This document shows, one piece after another, positions 1 to 7,695 of a stretch of DNA of 64,000 bases (positions are counted from its first letter, which is position 1; every line of letters starts with the position of its first letter). The stretch covers positions 4,204,001-4,268,000 of the forward strand of contig NZ_CP045295.1 in NCBI RefSeq assembly GCF_009363095.1, written 5' to 3'. This stretch comes from Paenibacillus cellulositrophicus (GTDB lineage Bacteria; Bacillota; Bacilli; Paenibacillales; Paenibacillaceae). The translations under genes and the position numbers were made by a program. Under the pieces are notes generated by a model. The model had not been told where the DNA came from. It worked only from the letters and a program-made list of their open reading frames with translations, and searched no databases.

Positions 1-78
1 CGCGGCCAGCTTCGCCTGGAGGGCAAAGATTATGTCGTTGCGGACGGCGACGTAATGCATTTCCGTTTCAACGTGTAA
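1..78 (+). CDS. ychF: Ribosome-binding ATPase YchF, C-terminal end only
   Basis: Only the last 25 codons are in the window, in frame from base 1, ending at TAA 76-78. The encoded tail (LEGKDYVVADGDVMHFRFNV) matches the very conserved end of the TGS domain of the YchF/OLA1 family, universal P-loop NTPases that bind the ribosome and hydrolyse ATP rather than GTP. The ATPase domain lies upstream of the window and cannot be checked. A terminator follows 50 bases later and faces the convergent operon ending at 257. The family call is firm because this C-terminus is close to invariant. Confidence 0.85.
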   Translation, partial: RGQLRLEGKDYVVADGDVMHFRFNV

Positions 79-130
79 ACGTGTAATGGATGCGAACATT
101 TGGATTTCGAGTAAGCAGATAGTCAACGTA

Positions 131-172
131 AAACCGCCATTCCCCGGGTAACCCTTGGAATGGCGGTTTTTT
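131..172 (+). terminator. Bidirectional intrinsic terminator between ychF and the ECF operon
   Basis: A perfect 13-bp stem (AAACCGCCATTCC with GGAATGGCGGTTT) closes a 13-base loop and is followed by a T-run on the plus strand. Read from the other strand it also ends in four T. It lies between two convergent units, so it probably ends both ychF and the minus-strand DUF4097 operon. Confidence 0.85.
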
Positions 173-256
173 GGTAGGGCTGAGTGGTCGGTTATCCCCG
201 TCCTACCCAGCGCGAAAGGCCGATTATCGCTTTCAGCCTGCGACGCTCACAGCCCC

Positions 257-1360
257 TTAATGATTCACGGTAATGCTGCCGTTGGACGTGGCCAGCCCCA
301 CGGTATACTGTCCGTCTCCCAAGGTGGCCGTGGCGCGGGAGTCGCTCTCATCGACCCACCCGATGTTGCCCTTGATGGAGGAGTTGGACGTCTTGGCGGT
401 CAGCTTGGCGTTGCCATCCTCGGAAACGGTCAGGTTAATGCTGCCGTTTGAGGTTTTCACGTCCCAATTGCCGGCGATGCCGCTATCGCCCCGAACGGCG
501 CCGTTGCTGGTCCGGATGTAGACCGGGCCGCCAAGCTGGTTGGCCGTCACCGTACCGTTGCTGGTCACCAGCTCGGAAGGGCCGTTGATGTTCGTGGCTA
601 CGATCCGGCCGTTGCTGGTCTTGGCCGACACCTTGCCCTGGATATCCTTTACGTTCAGGGTGCCGTTCGACGTTACGGCCGTCAGTCCGGCATGAAGGCC
701 GGAAGCGTCGATGGTGGAATTTTTCGTATGCACTTCCACTTCGACGGACTCCGGAACCTGGAGGTTAAAGTAATCTTCAGGCATCGCCCAGCCGCCGATC
801 AGGACGATATCCGGCTGGTGTTTATCCAGTGTCAGGGTCAGCGTGTCCCCCGACGTTTCCGACTTCCAGTGCTGCTTCGTCCATTTGTCGGCATTGGCCT
901 GGGAGGATTCGGTGCGCACGCGGACTTTTCCCTCATAGGCAATATTCGAGCCTTGAGCTTCTGTTACGTTAACCTTGCCGCTGTCGAGGAAAACTTCTAC
1001 CCGCTTGATTTCTCCCTTGGCCGGAACCGATCCCTGCACGGCGCTGAGGTAACCTTTATTAAAGAGGAACGTCCAGTCGGGATAAATCGCCTGGGCTCCG
1101 CTGACAATCAGAAGCAGAATCAGGATCGTGACGCTTCCGCCGCCCAGACGAACCCGCTGGTTGGCATGCACGACATTGGAAATGACAACTTCAATGCCGA
1201 GCAGGATGAGCAGGGTGGGCCATACGTATTTCAGAACTTCAAAGCTGATGAACTGATTCATTTGAAGAATGATGATGACCCCAAGGCCGATCAATCCGAT
1301 GGCGGTGGTCCACTTGCCGATCTTTCGGACCGGCGGGCGCGTCTCAAGCGGTGCGGTCAC
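257..1360 (-). CDS. Membrane-anchored DUF4097-type beta-solenoid protein
   Basis: This 367-residue protein starts at GTG 1360, which overlaps the stop of the upstream gene by four bases. The N-terminus has three hydrophobic segments (about residues 17-36, 45-62 and 77-93), resembling the membrane half of LiaF-like proteins. From about residue 115 an extracytoplasmic region follows, and its second half is built on a recurring TSNG motif (about eight copies, roughly 20 residues apart), the pattern of DUF4097 beta-solenoid domains. It is the last gene of an ECF sigma/anti-sigma operon, so a role in envelope stress sensing or as an output of that sigma factor is plausible. LiaF-like proteins inhibit two-component sensors, but no such partner is next to it. 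The precise function is unknown. Confidence 0.75.
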   Translation of the reverse strand: MTAPLETRPPVRKIGKWTTAIGLIGLGVIIILQMNQFISFEVLKYVWPTLLILLGIEVVISNVVHANQRVRLGGGSVTILILLLIVSGAQAIYPDWTFLFNKGYLSAVQGSVPAKGEIKRVEVFLDSGKVNVTEAQGSNIAYEGKVRVRTESSQANADKWTKQHWKSETSGDTLTLTLDKHQPDIVLIGGWAMPEDYFNLQVPESVEVEVHTKNSTIDASGLHAGLTAVTSNGTLNVKDIQGKVSAKTSNGRIVATNINGPSELVTSNGTVTANQLGGPVYIRTSNGAVRGDSGIAGNWDVKTSNGSINLTVSEDGNAKLTAKTSNSSIKGNIGWVDESDSRATATLGDGQYTVGLATSNGSITVNH

Positions 1361-1878
1361 AGATGCTCACTTCCCTTATGGTTTGGTCTTTTGCCAAGCA
1401 GCCACATGCCGTAAACGATCAGGCCGACGGCCAGCAGCACGCTGGTAATATTGCGGTTCAGCAGCCATTCCCACAGGCCGGGGAAGACGCCGACGAGGAG
1501 GACGAGAATGCCCATGCCGATGCAGGTCGCCCCGATCCAAAACGGATGGACCGCCGATTCCTTCTGATATCCGTTCATTTGAATCCAGTCACGCTCGGTC
1601 CAAGGATAGCCGAAGGTATCCTGGCCCATCATCATACGTTCATGCTCCATGGCCGCGGCTTTCATCCAGCTCGCCTTCTGCAGGGCGTCAAACAGCTGGT
1701 AGAACCACAAAATCGCCAGAGCGAACGGAAACAGCATCGGAATCGACGGGATGAGGATGATGCAGACGCAGGCGCCGATCATGTACTGCAGTCCCTGTTT
1801 GGCGAATCCTAAATATAAATGGCCGAGGCCGGGAATCATGGACAACATAAACGTGAGCCATCTACTTTTTCTAATCAT
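1357..1878 (-). CDS. Small multi-pass membrane protein of the ECF operon
   Basis: A 173-residue protein beginning with ATG 1878, inside the ATGA overlap with the anti-sigma gene. The N-terminal segment SMIPGLGHLYLGFAKQGLQ resembles the glycine/proline-rich turn of TM2-like domains. Three to four hydrophobic stretches are visible (about residues 8-25, 30-60, 120-140 and 147-162), separated by a charged cytoplasmic-looking loop with aromatic residues (YPWTERDWIQMNGYQKE). It overlaps its neighbours by four bases on both sides, so it is probably translated coupled to the anti-sigma factor and the DUF4097 protein. It may form a membrane complex with them. No enzymatic motif was seen. Confidence 0.7.
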   Translation of the reverse strand: MIRKSRWLTFMLSMIPGLGHLYLGFAKQGLQYMIGACVCIILIPSIPMLFPFALAILWFYQLFDALQKASWMKAAAMEHERMMMGQDTFGYPWTERDWIQMNGYQKESAVHPFWIGATCIGMGILVLLVGVFPGLWEWLLNRNITSVLLAVGLIVYGMWLLGKRPNHKGSEHL

Positions 1879-2297
1879 GGGTTACCCTCCTTAAATATGT
1901 GCTCCATTCGAGTGGATAAATGCTGCGTGGCCTCCGTCAGCCCGTTCCCCAGATGCTCGAAAATCCCGAATTGGAATAAGCAAAAGGTCAGGCAGGCCGC
2001 AAGGCCAAAATGGGCAAGCTTGGATTTCTGCGACTCGCGGGGCCGGCTTCTCGGCAGCGATCTTACCGCCAGCGGCGGCATTTGACGGACTTCCTCCATC
2101 ACGCCGGCAACGATATCCGGCATATCCATGACCGGACCGGGATTCTCCCAAATTTGGGACATCTCGACAATTTCCTGATACCAAGCCTGGCATTCCGGAC
2201 AATGGTTCAAATGCTTCTCGATCAAGAGGGAGGTTTCGGGCGGCAGTTCATGGGCGGCGTAAGCGGCCATCTGGTATTGAATGAGTTCGCATTTCAC
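1875..2297 (-). CDS. Zinc-finger anti-sigma factor
   Basis: A 140-residue protein with the ZAS/zf-HC2 signature near its N-terminus: His29-x3-Cys33-x2-Cys36 (HLNHCPEC), with Cys3 upstream. This fold wraps around and blocks ECF sigma factors. One hydrophobic segment (about residues 98-115, FGLAACLTFCLFQFGIF) probably spans the membrane, with a short extracytoplasmic tail. The gene overlaps the ECF sigma gene by four bases (ATGA), the usual arrangement of a sigma and its anti-sigma. The signal it responds to cannot be read from the sequence; release could be by regulated proteolysis or by a conformational change through the two downstream membrane proteins. Confidence 0.85.
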   Translation of the reverse strand: MKCELIQYQMAAYAAHELPPETSLLIEKHLNHCPECQAWYQEIVEMSQIWENPGPVMDMPDIVAGVMEEVRQMPPLAVRSLPRSRPRESQKSKLAHFGLAACLTFCLFQFGIFEHLGNGLTEATQHLSTRMEHIFKEGNP

Positions 2298-2890
2298 CTG
2301 AGCTCCTCTCCTTTCTGACGCATCATTTGTCTGGCACGGTATAATTGGGACTCAACGGTTTTGGCGGTAATGCCCCGCCTCTTGGCAATCTCCTGATAGG
2401 AGCATTGTTCAAAATAATACATCTGCACGGCCGACTTATACGGCTCCTGCAGCTCATCGACGATTTGACGGATCCGGCTGTTCGTCTCTTTGGAGAGGAC
2501 GATCTTCTCGGGGGTCTCGGCGGTTACCCAATCGTTTTCGCTAACCTCTCCCATCGTCCTTCGCGCCTGTTCCCTTTGGTGGGCCCTTTTCCAGTCCAGG
2601 CACTTCCGGACGGCGATTTGATACAGCCAGGTGGAGAAGGAGGATTCTTCCCGAAAAGCAGGCAGGGCCGAATATGCTTTGAGGAAAATGTCCTGCGACA
2701 AATCTTTCGCCGAGACGCTGTCGGCGGTCATTTTCAGGCATACGTGGTATACCATGCTCTGGTACCGCTGCACCAGAAATTTATAGGCTTCCGGATGGCC
2801 GGCTTTGACCGCCCGGATCCACTGCAACTCTTCTTCCAGTCTTCTCCCCTCCTCCCGATACGTTAAGTTAGACGCCGCATGTCGAGGCAT
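2294..2890 (-). CDS. ECF-family RNA polymerase sigma factor
   Basis: A 198-residue group 4 sigma factor. Region 2 covers about residues 25-95, with the conserved core SAKDLSQDIFLKAYSALPAF and STWLYQIAVRKCLDWKR. Region 4 covers about residues 138-192, with the helix-turn-helix YQEIAKRRGITAKTVESQLYRAR. ATG 2890 has only a weak ribosome site. A purine-rich GGGAGGAGGGGAG lies inside the reading frame ahead of CTG 2839 and TTG 2827, so the true start may be about 18-22 codons further in, closer to the normal start of ECF proteins. It leads a four-gene operon in which all junctions overlap by four bases. The LysR gene on the same strand ends only 28 bases upstream, and no convincing ECF-type promoter was found in that gap. 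Confidence 0.88.
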   Translation of the reverse strand: MPRHAASNLTYREEGRRLEEELQWIRAVKAGHPEAYKFLVQRYQSMVYHVCLKMTADSVSAKDLSQDIFLKAYSALPAFREESSFSTWLYQIAVRKCLDWKRAHQREQARRTMGEVSENDWVTAETPEKIVLSKETNSRIRQIVDELQEPYKSAVQMYYFEQCSYQEIAKRRGITAKTVESQLYRARQMMRQKGEELR

Positions 2891-2918
2891 CCCTGCAAAG
2901 TTTTTTAAAAAAATTTAT

Positions 2919-3824
2919 TCAGCCGTTTTGGCGCCATCTGGCGGCATGTTCCCGGGACAGGCGGATGAACTCCCCAAGGGCCGGAGACAGCCACTTTCCG
3001 GGATGGTACAGCATTTGTGTGGCCACTTGGCAAGGGCTGTCGTCCCAAGGGAGCCGGATGAGCCGGCCGGAGGACAGCTCGTCCTTGACCGCAATGGCAG
3101 GGAGCAGGGAGATGCCAAGACCAGACATGACGCAGTGCTTGATCGTCTCGATGCTCCAGAACTCCAGGTCGCTGCTGCTGTAGATCGCGTGGCTGTTTAA
3201 ATGCTGTTCGAGCAGCAGACGGTAGCTGCAGTCCGATTCGGTATGGATAAAAGAAACGTCTTTCAAGTCCAGAGTATCGACCTGCGGCAGCAGGATCAGG
3301 GGATGCGCCGGCGGCGCGATGAGCGCCATCGGTTCATGGATGAGCGTCTCCGACTGCAAGTGCGGGTCATCCGCTTCCGGCTCCAGCACGAACACCAGGT
3401 CCATATCGCCGGACAGGGCCAATTTCTTGAGCTCCTTGCAGCCGGCCGGCCGGAGAATGATCTTCACGTCCGGATACAGCTCCGTGTATTCCTTAATAAT
3501 GTCCGGGAGCCGGAACGCCGCAAGGGACTCGGGTGCGCCGATGTTCAGCGTCCCGGATGGCAGGCTTGCGCCAGCGGACATTTCGGCCAGCGCCCGGTCG
3601 TGCAGCTCCAGCAGCTGGATGGCGTAGGGCAGCAGGCGCTCGCCTGCGGATGTAAGCTGTACCTTTTTCCCAAGACGGTCAAACAGCTTCGAGCCGACTT
3701 CCTCTTCCAGCGCCTGAATTTGCGCCGTGACGCTCGATTGGGCGTAGGACAGGATTTCGGCGGCTTTGGTAAAGCCATGCGTATCCGCAACGGTTCGGAA
3801 GGTGTGTAAGTGTTTTAAGTCCAT
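2919..3824 (-). CDS. LysR-family transcriptional regulator
   Basis: About 301 residues from ATG 3824, chosen because it has a GGAGGA ribosome site and gives the standard LysR start (MDLKHLHTFRTVADTHG). An in-frame ATG at 3863 would add 13 atypical residues. The winged helix-turn-helix covers residues 1-60, with recognition region FTKAAEILSYAQSSVTAQIQ. The rest is a periplasmic-binding-like effector domain (from about residue 90). It is transcribed away from the exporter gene at 4018, with a shared 193-base intergenic region, so it very likely controls that exporter in response to an amino acid. The effector cannot be named from sequence. Confidence 0.88.
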   Translation of the reverse strand: MDLKHLHTFRTVADTHGFTKAAEILSYAQSSVTAQIQALEEEVGSKLFDRLGKKVQLTSAGERLLPYAIQLLELHDRALAEMSAGASLPSGTLNIGAPESLAAFRLPDIIKEYTELYPDVKIILRPAGCKELKKLALSGDMDLVFVLEPEADDPHLQSETLIHEPMALIAPPAHPLILLPQVDTLDLKDVSFIHTESDCSYRLLLEQHLNSHAIYSSSDLEFWSIETIKHCVMSGLGISLLPAIAVKDELSSGRLIRLPWDDSPCQVATQMLYHPGKWLSPALGEFIRLSREHAARWRQNG

Positions 3825-4017
3825 CAATGATCCTCCATGATGCGAAATATGAATTCGTAGCAATCATCAACTATCGGTTCTCCCGATGGAAACGATCAAA
3901 ATAATCTGTTTTACCTATTCATCTATTATCTGTTAAGCTGTGAGCACTGCACAACCCTAGAATGACCGGTAATCCCTGCCGGTTACACCATTAACAGCAG
4001 ATAGGATGATCAAATAT

Positions 4018-5316
4018 ATGGCTTCATTAGAAAAGACCTCATTCGAAAAGACTTCTACAGCATCACACTTAACCTCTTCCATTCGGCTGCCTCAAGCCAT
4101 CGCTTTATATATCGGTTCGGTGCTCGGATCCGGCATCCTGATTGTGCCGGGGCTCGCCGCACATATCGCGGGTCCAGCCTCGCTCCTGTCCTGGGGGCTC
4201 ATGACGCTGCTCGTCCTGCCGATGGCCCTTGTCATGGGGCTGCTGTCGGCGCGTTATCCCGATGCCGGGGGTGTGTCCTCGTTTGTCTCTAGAGCATATG
4301 GAACCAAAGCCGGGACGCTGGTCGGCTGGTTTTTCCTCATGTCGGTGCCGATAGGCGCACCGGTAGCAGCGTTGACGGGAGCAGGGTATATGACGGCTGC
4401 CTTTGGTCTGGGGGACGGCGCCAGAATCGCCATCGCCGCGCTGATGCTGGCCGTGTCCCTGTTCATCAACGTCTTTGGGATGAAGCTGGCCGGCAGCGTG
4501 CAGATCGTCGTCGTATCGGCGATCGTGCTGGTGCTCATCCTGGCGATATCCGGTTCTTTTCCCCATATGGAAGCAAGGCATTTCACGCCTTTTATGCCGG
4601 AAGGGTGGATCAGCGTCGGCCAGAGTGCGGCCATTCTGTTCTGGTGCTTTATCGGCTGGGAGGCGGTATCGCATTTATCCGAGGAGTTTGTGGACCCGAA
4701 ACGGGCGGCGGTGCAGGGCGTGACGGTTGCGGCCATCATCGTCGGTGTGCTGTATTTCCTGACGGCATTGGCAACGGTGGGAACGCACAGCTATGGGGGG
4801 AGTGGGTCGGACGTATCGCTGCTGCTGGTTATTGAAAAGCTGCTCGGTCCGGCCGGGGCCGTCATCGCGGGCTTGACGGGGATGTTTATTTGCACGGCCA
4901 CGGTCATTTCGTATACCGGCGCATCGTCGAGGCTGGCTTACGCGCTCGCCCGGGAAGGAAAGGCGCCGGCCTGGATGGGGAAGATGTCGTCCAGATTCCA
5001 GACGCCTGTCGGGGGACTGGGCTTCCTGGCGGGCTGTTTCGTGCTCGTGCTCGTTCTGTACGGAACCGGCGCGGTGTCACTGACCACGCTGATTACGCTC
5101 CCCAATGCCACGTTTATTTTGACGTATCTGGGCGGCTGCGCAGCCGGGATCCGGCTGCTGAAAGGCCAGCGGTGGGGACGGACAGTCAGCTGGCTGTCCT
5201 TTATCCTCACGGCGGCGGTGTTTCCGTTCGTCGGGTGGGCGATCTTGTATCCGCTGGTCATTTGCGGTGTTTATTTTTTGGTAAGTATAGGGCGGAAAAA
5301 CAAAGCGCAAGCTTAA
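4018..5316 (+). CDS. YjeH-like amino-acid exporter (APC superfamily)
   Basis: A polytopic protein of about 432 residues with roughly twelve hydrophobic segments. The first membrane helix carries the APC signature GSVLGSGILIVPGLAA, and the protein most resembles Escherichia coli YjeH, an exporter of methionine and branched-chain amino acids. ATG 4018 is preferred because AGGATGAT lies seven bases upstream; ATG 4006 sits directly behind AGG and is too close to it. The divergent LysR gene is the probable regulator. The substrate is an inference from family resemblance. Confidence 0.82.
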   Translation: MASLEKTSFEKTSTASHLTSSIRLPQAIALYIGSVLGSGILIVPGLAAHIAGPASLLSWGLMTLLVLPMALVMGLLSARYPDAGGVSSFVSRAYGTKAGTLVGWFFLMSVPIGAPVAALTGAGYMTAAFGLGDGARIAIAALMLAVSLFINVFGMKLAGSVQIVVVSAIVLVLILAISGSFPHMEARHFTPFMPEGWISVGQSAAILFWCFIGWEAVSHLSEEFVDPKRAAVQGVTVAAIIVGVLYFLTALATVGTHSYGGSGSDVSLLLVIEKLLGPAGAVIAGLTGMFICTATVISYTGASSRLAYALAREGKAPAWMGKMSSRFQTPVGGLGFLAGCFVLVLVLYGTGAVSLTTLITLPNATFILTYLGGCAAGIRLLKGQRWGRTVSWLSFILTAAVFPFVGWAILYPLVICGVYFLVSIGRKNKAQA

Positions 5317-5377
5317 CATAAACAGGCTTTCGGCTATCCTGTTCACCATGTCGGCTATGGTAAATATGCGCGCACCG

Positions 5378-5386
5378 TGATATAAT
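5378..5386 (+). promoter_or_regulatory. Probable extended -10 promoter for prfA-prmC
   Basis: TGATATAAT at 5378-5386 is an exact extended -10 box (TGn-TATAAT) about 95 bases before the prfA start. No good -35 hexamer lies at the usual distance, which extended -10 promoters tolerate. A small AT-rich hairpin (CTCTATT/AATAGAG) follows near 5401. Confidence 0.5.
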
Positions 5387-5484
5387 AAAAAGTCGTCTAC
5401 CCTCTATTTTTAATAGAGAGCAGCGATAACGATCAGAGCATATATATACCTAGTGTATTTTTTAAATAGGAGAGGTGAATCCCA

Positions 5485-6552
5485 GTGTTGGACCGATTGC
5501 AATCCTTGGCGGACCGTTATGAGAAGCTTAGTGAACTGCTTTGCGATCCTGACGTTGCGAACGACAGTAAGCGACTGCGGGAATATTCCAAAGAACAATC
5601 CGATTTGCAGCCTGCATATGAGGCTTATACCGAATATAAATCCGTTATGGAAGAACTCGAATCCGCCAAAGCACTTCAGGCTGAGAAGCTGGACGACGAA
5701 ATGCGTGAAATGGTCAAGATGGAAATCGAGGAACTGAACCAGCGCCGTACCGAGCTGGAGGAACGCATCCGCATTCTGCTCCTGCCGAAGGACCCGAACG
5801 ACGACAAGAACGTCATCGTGGAGATCCGCGGCGCAGCGGGCGGCGACGAAGCAGCTTTGTTCGCTTCCGACCTGTACCGGATGTACACGCGTTATGCGGA
5901 TACCCAAGGCTGGCGCGTAGAGCTGATGGACGCCAATACGAACGATCTGGGCGGCTTCAAGGAAGTCATCTTCATGATCAACGGCCGCGGCGCCTACAGC
6001 AAAATGAAATACGAAAGCGGTGCGCACCGCGTGCAGCGCATCCCGACGACGGAGTCCGGCGGACGGATCCATACTTCCACTTCCACAGTGGCGGTCTTGC
6101 CGGAAGTCGAAGATATCGACATTGAAATCCATGACAAGGATATCCGCGTCGATACGTTCTGCTCCAGCGGTGCGGGCGGACAATCCGTCAACACCACGAA
6201 ATCCGCCGTTCGCGTGACCCATATTCCAACCGGAATCGTGGCCACCTGTCAGGATGGCAAGTCGCAGAACTCGAACAAGGAGAAGGCGCTTCAGGTGCTT
6301 CGTGCCCGGATCTTTGATATGATGCGGCAGGAAGAAGAAGCGAAGTATGCCGGTGAGCGGAAGAGCAAAGTGGGTACAGGCGACCGCAGTGAGCGGATCC
6401 GCACGTACAACTTCCCGCAGAGCCGGGTGACCGACCACCGCATCGGATTGACGCTGCACAAGCTTGATTCGGTGATGAACGGCGAAATCGAAGAGATCAT
6501 TTCGGCCCTGAACATTGCGGAGCAGGCGGAAATGATGGATAAAGGGGAATAA
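5485..6552 (+). CDS. prfA: Peptide chain release factor 1
   Basis: A 355-residue class I release factor that reads UAA and UAG and triggers peptide release on the ribosome. The catalytic GGQ motif is at residues 231-233 (SSGAGGQSVNTT), and the codon-recognition PxT element appears as RIPTTESGGR around residue 188. Length and ends agree with Bacillus PrfA. The start is GTG 5485 or the adjacent TTG 5488, behind AGGAGAGGTGAA. It is followed after four bases by prmC, whose product methylates the glutamine of the GGQ motif, so enzyme and substrate are co-transcribed. Confidence 0.97.
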   Translation: MLDRLQSLADRYEKLSELLCDPDVANDSKRLREYSKEQSDLQPAYEAYTEYKSVMEELESAKALQAEKLDDEMREMVKMEIEELNQRRTELEERIRILLLPKDPNDDKNVIVEIRGAAGGDEAALFASDLYRMYTRYADTQGWRVELMDANTNDLGGFKEVIFMINGRGAYSKMKYESGAHRVQRIPTTESGGRIHTSTSTVAVLPEVEDIDIEIHDKDIRVDTFCSSGAGGQSVNTTKSAVRVTHIPTGIVATCQDGKSQNSNKEKALQVLRARIFDMMRQEEEAKYAGERKSKVGTGDRSERIRTYNFPQSRVTDHRIGLTLHKLDSVMNGEIEEIISALNIAEQAEMMDKGE

Positions 6553-6556
6553 GGCT

Positions 6557-7624
6557 TTGAAGGAAAGCACGTTTGTGATGACGACAAAGCAGAGTATACG
6601 GGAAGCCTTTGCGGAGGCTTCCTCTTTTTTAGCGGCGCATGAAGTGATGGAGCCGCAGCGGAACGCCCAGCTGCTGCTTGAGCATGTGCTGGGCCTGTCC
6701 GGCGCGGCCTATTACATGGCGCTGCCCGATCCGTTTCCGGACGAGCGGCAGAAGGCCTGGGAGGAAGTGATTTCCCGCAAGGCTGCGGGCGAACCGGCCC
6801 AATACATTATCGGGGAGCAGGAGTTCTACGGCATCCCCTTTCAGGTGACGCCCGCTGTGCTGATCCCGCGGCCCGAGACGGAGCTGCTTGTGGAGGCCGT
6901 GCTGCAGCAGGCCGCGCGGCTGTGGCCGCAGGGGGCGGCCCCGGCAGGGCGAGCGGCGTCTGCGGCGGAGCAGGAGCCGCCGCAAGGGCAGGGAGCCGGC
7001 CGCGTTCCGGGGCCGGCTGACGCGGAGCTGCCGGACCGCGAAGCGGCTCGTCCGGCGGCACAGGGCCGCGCAGCCGCTGCACCCGGCTGCGGTGCCGGCA
7101 CCGCGGACGGCCTGCGCCCGCTGGTCGCGGCCGACATCGGCACCGGCAGCGGCGCCATCGCGGTCACGCTGGCGCTGCACGCCCCGCGTTGGCGCGTCTA
7201 CGCCAGCGACATCTCGGCGGACGCGCTGCGGGTCGCCGCGCGCAACGCCGAAGCCAACGGCGCCCAGGTTGCCTTCGAGGAAGGCAACCTGCTGGAGCCG
7301 TTTGCAGGCCGGCGGGTCGACATCCTGGTGTCGAACCCGCCGTACATTCCTGCGGCCGATATTTCCGGCCTGCAGCCCGAGGTGCGCGACCATGAGCCGC
7401 GCACGGCGCTGGACGGCGGAGCGGACGGGCTCGCGCCTTACCGCATCATGATGCAGCAGCTGCCGCTGCTGCAGGAACCGCCCCGGCTCATCGGATTCGA
7501 GCTGGGCATCGGCCAGGCGGGCGAGGTCGCAGACCTGCTCCGCCAGGCGGGCCATTGGGATGAGATTATGATCATCCCGGACCTCGCCGGCATTGAGCGC
7601 CACGTTCTCGGCGTCCGCCGGTGA
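6557..7624 (+). CDS. prmC: Release-factor glutamine N5-methyltransferase PrmC with a large low-complexity insert
   Basis: PrmC methylates the GGQ glutamine of release factors using SAM. The N-terminal helical domain (about residues 8-90) is followed by the Rossmann methyltransferase domain, with SAM loop ADIGTGSGAIA (about 190-200) and catalytic NPPY at residues 260-263. The family is usually about 285 residues, but this protein has 355. The extra length is an Ala/Pro/Gly/Arg-rich segment at about residues 118-187 (6.91-7.12 kb), of very high GC, placed just ahead of the SAM motif. Start TTG 6557 is used, with AAGGGGAA upstream; ATG 6578 behind AAGGAAAG is an equally credible start. Confidence 0.93.
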   Translation: MKESTFVMTTKQSIREAFAEASSFLAAHEVMEPQRNAQLLLEHVLGLSGAAYYMALPDPFPDERQKAWEEVISRKAAGEPAQYIIGEQEFYGIPFQVTPAVLIPRPETELLVEAVLQQAARLWPQGAAPAGRAASAAEQEPPQGQGAGRVPGPADAELPDREAARPAAQGRAAAAPGCGAGTADGLRPLVAADIGTGSGAIAVTLALHAPRWRVYASDISADALRVAARNAEANGAQVAFEEGNLLEPFAGRRVDILVSNPPYIPAADISGLQPEVRDHEPRTALDGGADGLAPYRIMMQQLPLLQEPPRLIGFELGIGQAGEVADLLRQAGHWDEIMIIPDLAGIERHVLGVRR

Positions 7625-7695
7625 TCCCATAATTTTCTTTTTGACCCAATTTCCTCTACAATGGAACTACCTATGTTTTCCCTGGAGGAAAGGAT

